Notes under the pieces: generated by a model
What the model was told of the DNA's origin: nothing
What the model saw: the letters and a program-made list of their open reading frames with translations, nothing else
The model's database searches: none
Program-made: the position numbers and the translations under genes
In this document: positions 6,159 through 8,890 of the stretch, piece by piece
How the letters are laid out: each line of letters opens with the position of its first letter
Position numbering within the stretch: position 1 is the first letter of the stretch
DNA from: Candidatus Altarchaeum sp. CG2_30_32_3053
GTDB taxonomy: Archaea > Altiarchaeota > Altiarchaeia > Altiarchaeales > Altiarchaeaceae
Assembly: GCA_001873845.1 (NCBI GenBank)
Contig: MNZY01000101.1
Coordinates: 1 to 8,890, forward strand
Direction: 5' to 3'
DNA length: 8,890 nt

Positions 6159-8456
6159 TTATTTTGTGTTCTCTTTAAAATTATTTGATTGATTTGTTTT
6201 ATGTGTCAATTCACTTTGCTCGTTCAGGTGCTTGATTCTAAAAACATAAATTTTATTGTCATCTTTATAAATTAATTCAAAAAATTTGGGATCAAAAAAT
6301 TTTTTAATAGAAGAGTCTGATTGATTTAATTGTTTATCTACTATATACCTAACATACTGCCATTCGCATCTAATATTCCCCTTTTCACATTCAATAGTTA
6401 AGGGAGATATAACTACAATCGGCTCTTTTTTTGAAAGATTCATTTCAAAATGATAGGTTCGCATTGGAGCAATATCCTCTTTTTGAAAAAGGTCGTCTTT
6501 TTTTATTTTAGAACGATCTAGAGAAATATTTTGAGCTAAAATATGCGTAATAATGTCGTATGCTTCGTCTGATCGTGGAGTAACAATAATTTTTTTTATA
6601 TTTTGCGTAAGATTGCTGTGAACATTTCCACTCCTAGTATAAATAATATCTGCCCCGGAGATTCCACCAAGAACAAATTGTGTCCATGGATCGCTAATAA
6701 TCAATGCGTTTGGAACATTATTTTTAATCCATAGAGATACATTGTAGTCAGCGTATGTGAAGGTTGAGACACCAGTTTCTTCAGCACTTGCAGACACCCT
6801 ATAGTTCACAAAGCTTAACATTGGCTCAGAAATAAGAGATATGGCACTTATAAGTAATAATGCCAAGGCAAAGGACATCTTTTTATTGTTAAAAATAAGA
6901 ATATTCAATTGTTTGCTGACAAATAAAACACCTAATACAACTATATATATTCCAAACACAGCAAAGAAACCAGCCACACGTATAAGTTCTGGAACATCTA
7001 CAAAATAAATGAATAATGCAATTAAAGACGCTACTAAAAAGGATAGAGGTATCCGAGATCTGGTTAGGGCCGTATATGTCGCTCCAATAATAAAAAATAC
7101 AATCATAATATATGAGAAGGAATATTCTATTAAGTTCATTTTTTGTGAAAAATCATAAGTAAAAATATTTTCTATGAAATATTTTCCAGATGGTTGGATG
7201 TATCCAGGAATATGAAGAAAAATAGCGATAGTTAAACAAAATATTAAGATATATGTTACAAAGTTATAATAAGTAATAGAGTATTTACTTAAAAAATGTA
7301 AAAAAATGTAAGTGATTAATAGAAGAATCGCCACAGCAGACATCGGAAAGTGCAACATTATGAGAAATCCAAAAACAATGATTATTGTAATTGAATTTTT
7401 TGTGTTAAAGAATAATCTTAACACCATAGTAGAGATAAAACAAAATACCATTAGGTATAAACTTTTTATAAAAGGGTCATTAGCTGATGGCAGAAAAGAC
7501 ATACTGAATTCATAAGTTAAAAAGAATATCAGAAACAAAACAAATCCTAATTTTATGAAACTTTTTGTTGATAGTTGATTTGGGCTCTGAGATAAAATCT
7601 TATAAATTATAAAAAGCGCAAAAGGAAAGGTAAAATATATCCAAATTTGAGGAATAAAGTAATTCAAAACCATTGCCCATGTTGCATTATAGCATGCGGG
7701 AAAAATCGCAAACAATGCAGCAATCAATGAAAATTTTTTGTTTTTAGATACTTGATACATTAAAAGATATATACCAATAGGGAGAGCAGAATATGAAAAA
7801 AATGCTCCAGTCCAAAATAGAGTGAATGGATTTATATTATAAATTATACTTAAAATTCCAACAATAATTTCAAGAAAAGGAAAATATCCTCCCCCCTGCG
7901 TAATTGATGAATGATCCATAACTTGATGTGCGCCTATAGAGAAGTGAAAAGGGTCTATTGTATAGTCCAACGGAAATGGTGAAACGCTTTTTATCAAAAT
8001 AAGAGGGAAAGAAATTATTAAAACAAGTATTATTATTTCCATGTAGTTTCTTTTTAGATATCCTAATATTTTTACTTGGTCATTTATTGGATGGTGCCTT
8101 ATAGTTAAAATTTTTACCGCAATAACCACAAAAATAAGCAGCATATAATATATAATGTCAAATATCTTAACAAACATTATTGCACCAATTACTAAAAGAA
8201 TTAGTCCTAACATCCAAGAGATAATTCCTCTGCTTACTTTAGATTGCCAGGCATTATTCTCAAAGAAATTTAATGGAGCAAATAAGTTTCCAACCAAATA
8301 AGGAATTATCAAAAACCCAGGTAATGCTAAAAACCCCTTAATCATTTCAGGAATCGGCAAAATATGACATAATCCTCCAACTATCAAAATATACAATAAT
8401 GCAATTGAATCTATTGTAATTAATTTTTCCTTAAATTTATTCATATCAAAACTCAT
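6159..8456 (-). CDS. Large polytopic membrane protein, possibly a GT-C-type glycosyltransferase
   Basis: The 765-residue product has about 17 hydrophobic helices across residues 17-545, then a soluble C-terminal region of about 215 residues. A polar loop at about 160-195 contains LDYTIDPFHFS with D164 and D168, followed by HQVMDHSS. This follows helix 5 rather than helix 1, so it only loosely recalls the acidic first loop of GT-C enzymes. The soluble part begins with SLWIKNNVPNALIISDPWT (574-592) and ends with ELIYKDDNKIYVFRI (727-741), patterns common in membrane glycosyltransferases that use lipid-linked sugars. I cannot name a family with certainty; an O-antigen-polymerase- or flippase-like role is less likely given the large C-terminal domain. 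It sits between the GT4 and methyltransferase genes with gaps of 2 and 4 bp. Residues 748-753 (SELTHK) share a 19-bp exact sequence with the pyruvyl transferase-like gene. Confidence 0.75.
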   Translation of the reverse strand: MSFDMNKFKEKLITIDSIALLYILIVGGLCHILPIPEMIKGFLALPGFLIIPYLVGNLFAPLNFFENNAWQSKVSRGIISWMLGLILLVIGAIMFVKIFDIIYYMLLIFVVIAVKILTIRHHPINDQVKILGYLKRNYMEIIILVLIISFPLILIKSVSPFPLDYTIDPFHFSIGAHQVMDHSSITQGGGYFPFLEIIVGILSIIYNINPFTLFWTGAFFSYSALPIGIYLLMYQVSKNKKFSLIAALFAIFPACYNATWAMVLNYFIPQIWIYFTFPFALFIIYKILSQSPNQLSTKSFIKLGFVLFLIFFLTYEFSMSFLPSANDPFIKSLYLMVFCFISTMVLRLFFNTKNSITIIIVFGFLIMLHFPMSAVAILLLITYIFLHFLSKYSITYYNFVTYILIFCLTIAIFLHIPGYIQPSGKYFIENIFTYDFSQKMNLIEYSFSYIMIVFFIIGATYTALTRSRIPLSFLVASLIALFIYFVDVPELIRVAGFFAVFGIYIVVLGVLFVSKQLNILIFNNKKMSFALALLLISAISLISEPMLSFVNYRVSASAEETGVSTFTYADYNVSLWIKNNVPNALIISDPWTQFVLGGISGADIIYTRSGNVHSNLTQNIKKIIVTPRSDEAYDIITHILAQNISLDRSKIKKDDLFQKEDIAPMRTYHFEMNLSKKEPIVVISPLTIECEKGNIRCEWQYVRYIVDKQLNQSDSSIKKFFDPKFFELIYKDDNKIYVFRIKHLNEQSELTHKTNQSNNFKENTK
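6197..6215 (-). repeat. 19-bp exact repeat, copy in the membrane-protein gene
   Basis: Identical to 1711-1729 and read in the same frame, giving SELTHK at residues 748-753, near the C terminus. The flanking bases do not match. Confidence 0.8.
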
Positions 8457-8459
8457 TTT

Positions 8460-8467
8460 CTCATCCT
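8460..8467 (-). promoter_or_regulatory. Shine-Dalgarno-like AGGATGAG overlapping the methyltransferase stop
   Basis: On the minus strand AGGATGAG precedes the membrane-protein ATG (8454-8456) by 3 bases, with its AGGA core 7 bases away. The TGA inside it is the stop codon of the methyltransferase fragment, so the genes are set up for translational coupling. It favours this ATG over the second one four codons on. Confidence 0.5.
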
Positions 8468-8787
8468 GATTTTAAAAAATTTAACAAAACAGTTAACGGA
8501 GTTAATGCAACATACAAAAATCCATAAAATGCAACAACAAAAATATTTCCTTTTTTAATCTTTTTACTAAATCTTATCCAAATATTTCCTCCAATTTTTG
8601 AACTTATCCAATGTAATACTGAAACAATAAATGTTGTCTGATCCCAAAATGCACCGTATCTCATTTTCACTTTATGTTTAAAATTAAATTTTGAAGCATA
8701 TATCTTTAAATTTTTATCTGAGTAATCAAATAAATGTCTTGGAACATCTAACTGATAAAAAAATTTACCGAAAATTTTGGTGCTCAT
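8461..8787 (-). pseudogene. C-terminal remnant of a class I SAM-dependent methyltransferase
   Basis: Only 108 residues are open, beginning at an ATG at 8785-8787. They match the C-terminal third of the Methyltransf_11/23-type enzymes found in glycan clusters: KIFGKFFYQLDVPRHLFDYS (4-23), then LKIYASKFNFK, and a hydrophobic end (about 83-104). The SAM-binding half is absent and the upstream frame is closed by a TAA seven codons before the ATG. Full-length enzymes are usually over twice this size. One frame over, upstream sequence reads INYPNLKG, which fits the PN motif expected just before this point, so a single-base loss in the GGG at 8788-8790 could explain the break. The AAAGGG touching the ATG is too close to be a normal ribosome-binding site. 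It precedes the membrane-protein gene by 4 bp. Alternatively it could be a short independent protein, but that seems unlikely. Confidence 0.6.
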
Positions 8788-8833
8788 CCCTTTAAATTGG
8801 GATAATTAATTTGTGAGATATTTTTTAAAAATC

Positions 8834-8858
8834 TGCTTAAAAATTATATTTTTAAGCA
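8834..8858. repeat. A+T-rich perfect hairpin (11-bp stem, 3-base loop)
   Basis: TGCTTAAAAAT, loop TAT, then ATTTTTAAGCA. T-rich runs follow on both strands (minus: GATTTTTAAAA; plus: AAATTTTTTG). It could be a weak two-way terminator or the end of a lost mobile element. It lies where the missing methyltransferase N-terminal half would be expected, and its low G+C content makes stability modest. Confidence 0.55.
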
Positions 8859-8890
8859 AATAAATTTTTTGAAATATCATTTAAAAATCC

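Overview
The window is A+T-rich DNA (roughly 30% G+C by eye) from a surface-glycan or protein-glycosylation gene cluster. Its enzymes are typical of cell-envelope polysaccharide loci: an FrhB-family iron-sulfur flavoprotein, a polysaccharide pyruvyl transferase-like protein, a GT4 glycosyltransferase, a large polytopic membrane protein, and the tail of a sugar/lipid-type SAM methyltransferase. This gene set occurs in both archaea and anaerobic bacteria. There is no rRNA, tRNA or housekeeping gene, so the domain cannot be settled. The 4Fe-4S protein suggests an anaerobe. TAA, TAG and TGA all end genes here, so the standard code applies.

Layout. Positions 1-119 hold the last 38 codons of an unidentified plus-strand gene. 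Positions 279-1568 (+) encode the FrhB-family protein. Only 5 bp beyond its stop, the pyruvyl transferase-like gene (1574-2905, minus) ends tail-to-tail with it. Positions 2960-4882 are a complete but inactivated IS66-type insertion sequence, with 22-bp terminal inverted repeats and a single broken transposase gene on the minus strand. Upstream on the minus strand lie the GT4 glycosyltransferase (4903-6156), a 765-residue membrane protein (6159-8456), and the C-terminal part of a methyltransferase (8461-8787) whose N-terminal half is missing or frameshifted. An A+T-rich hairpin lies at 8834-8858.

How they fit together. The minus-strand genes are spaced 4 bp and 2 bp apart. Removing the insertion sequence leaves about 67 bp between the glycosyltransferase and the pyruvyl transferase gene. 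The ancestral arrangement was therefore probably one minus-strand operon: methyltransferase, membrane protein, GT4, pyruvyl transferase-like, facing the FrhB gene. The inferred pathway builds a glycan: GT4 adds a sugar, the PS_pyruv_trans and FrhB-like proteins modify it by ketal formation and a redox step, and the membrane protein acts at or across the membrane. Two genes (transposase and methyltransferase) are decaying, so the locus looks to be in flux. I see no CRISPR array, RNA gene, defence system or clearly novel system. The most unusual points are the FrhB protein with a hydrophobic C-terminal tail, the two-lesion transposase with its 11-bp tandem repeat, and a 19-bp exact repeat shared in the same frame by two unrelated genes.
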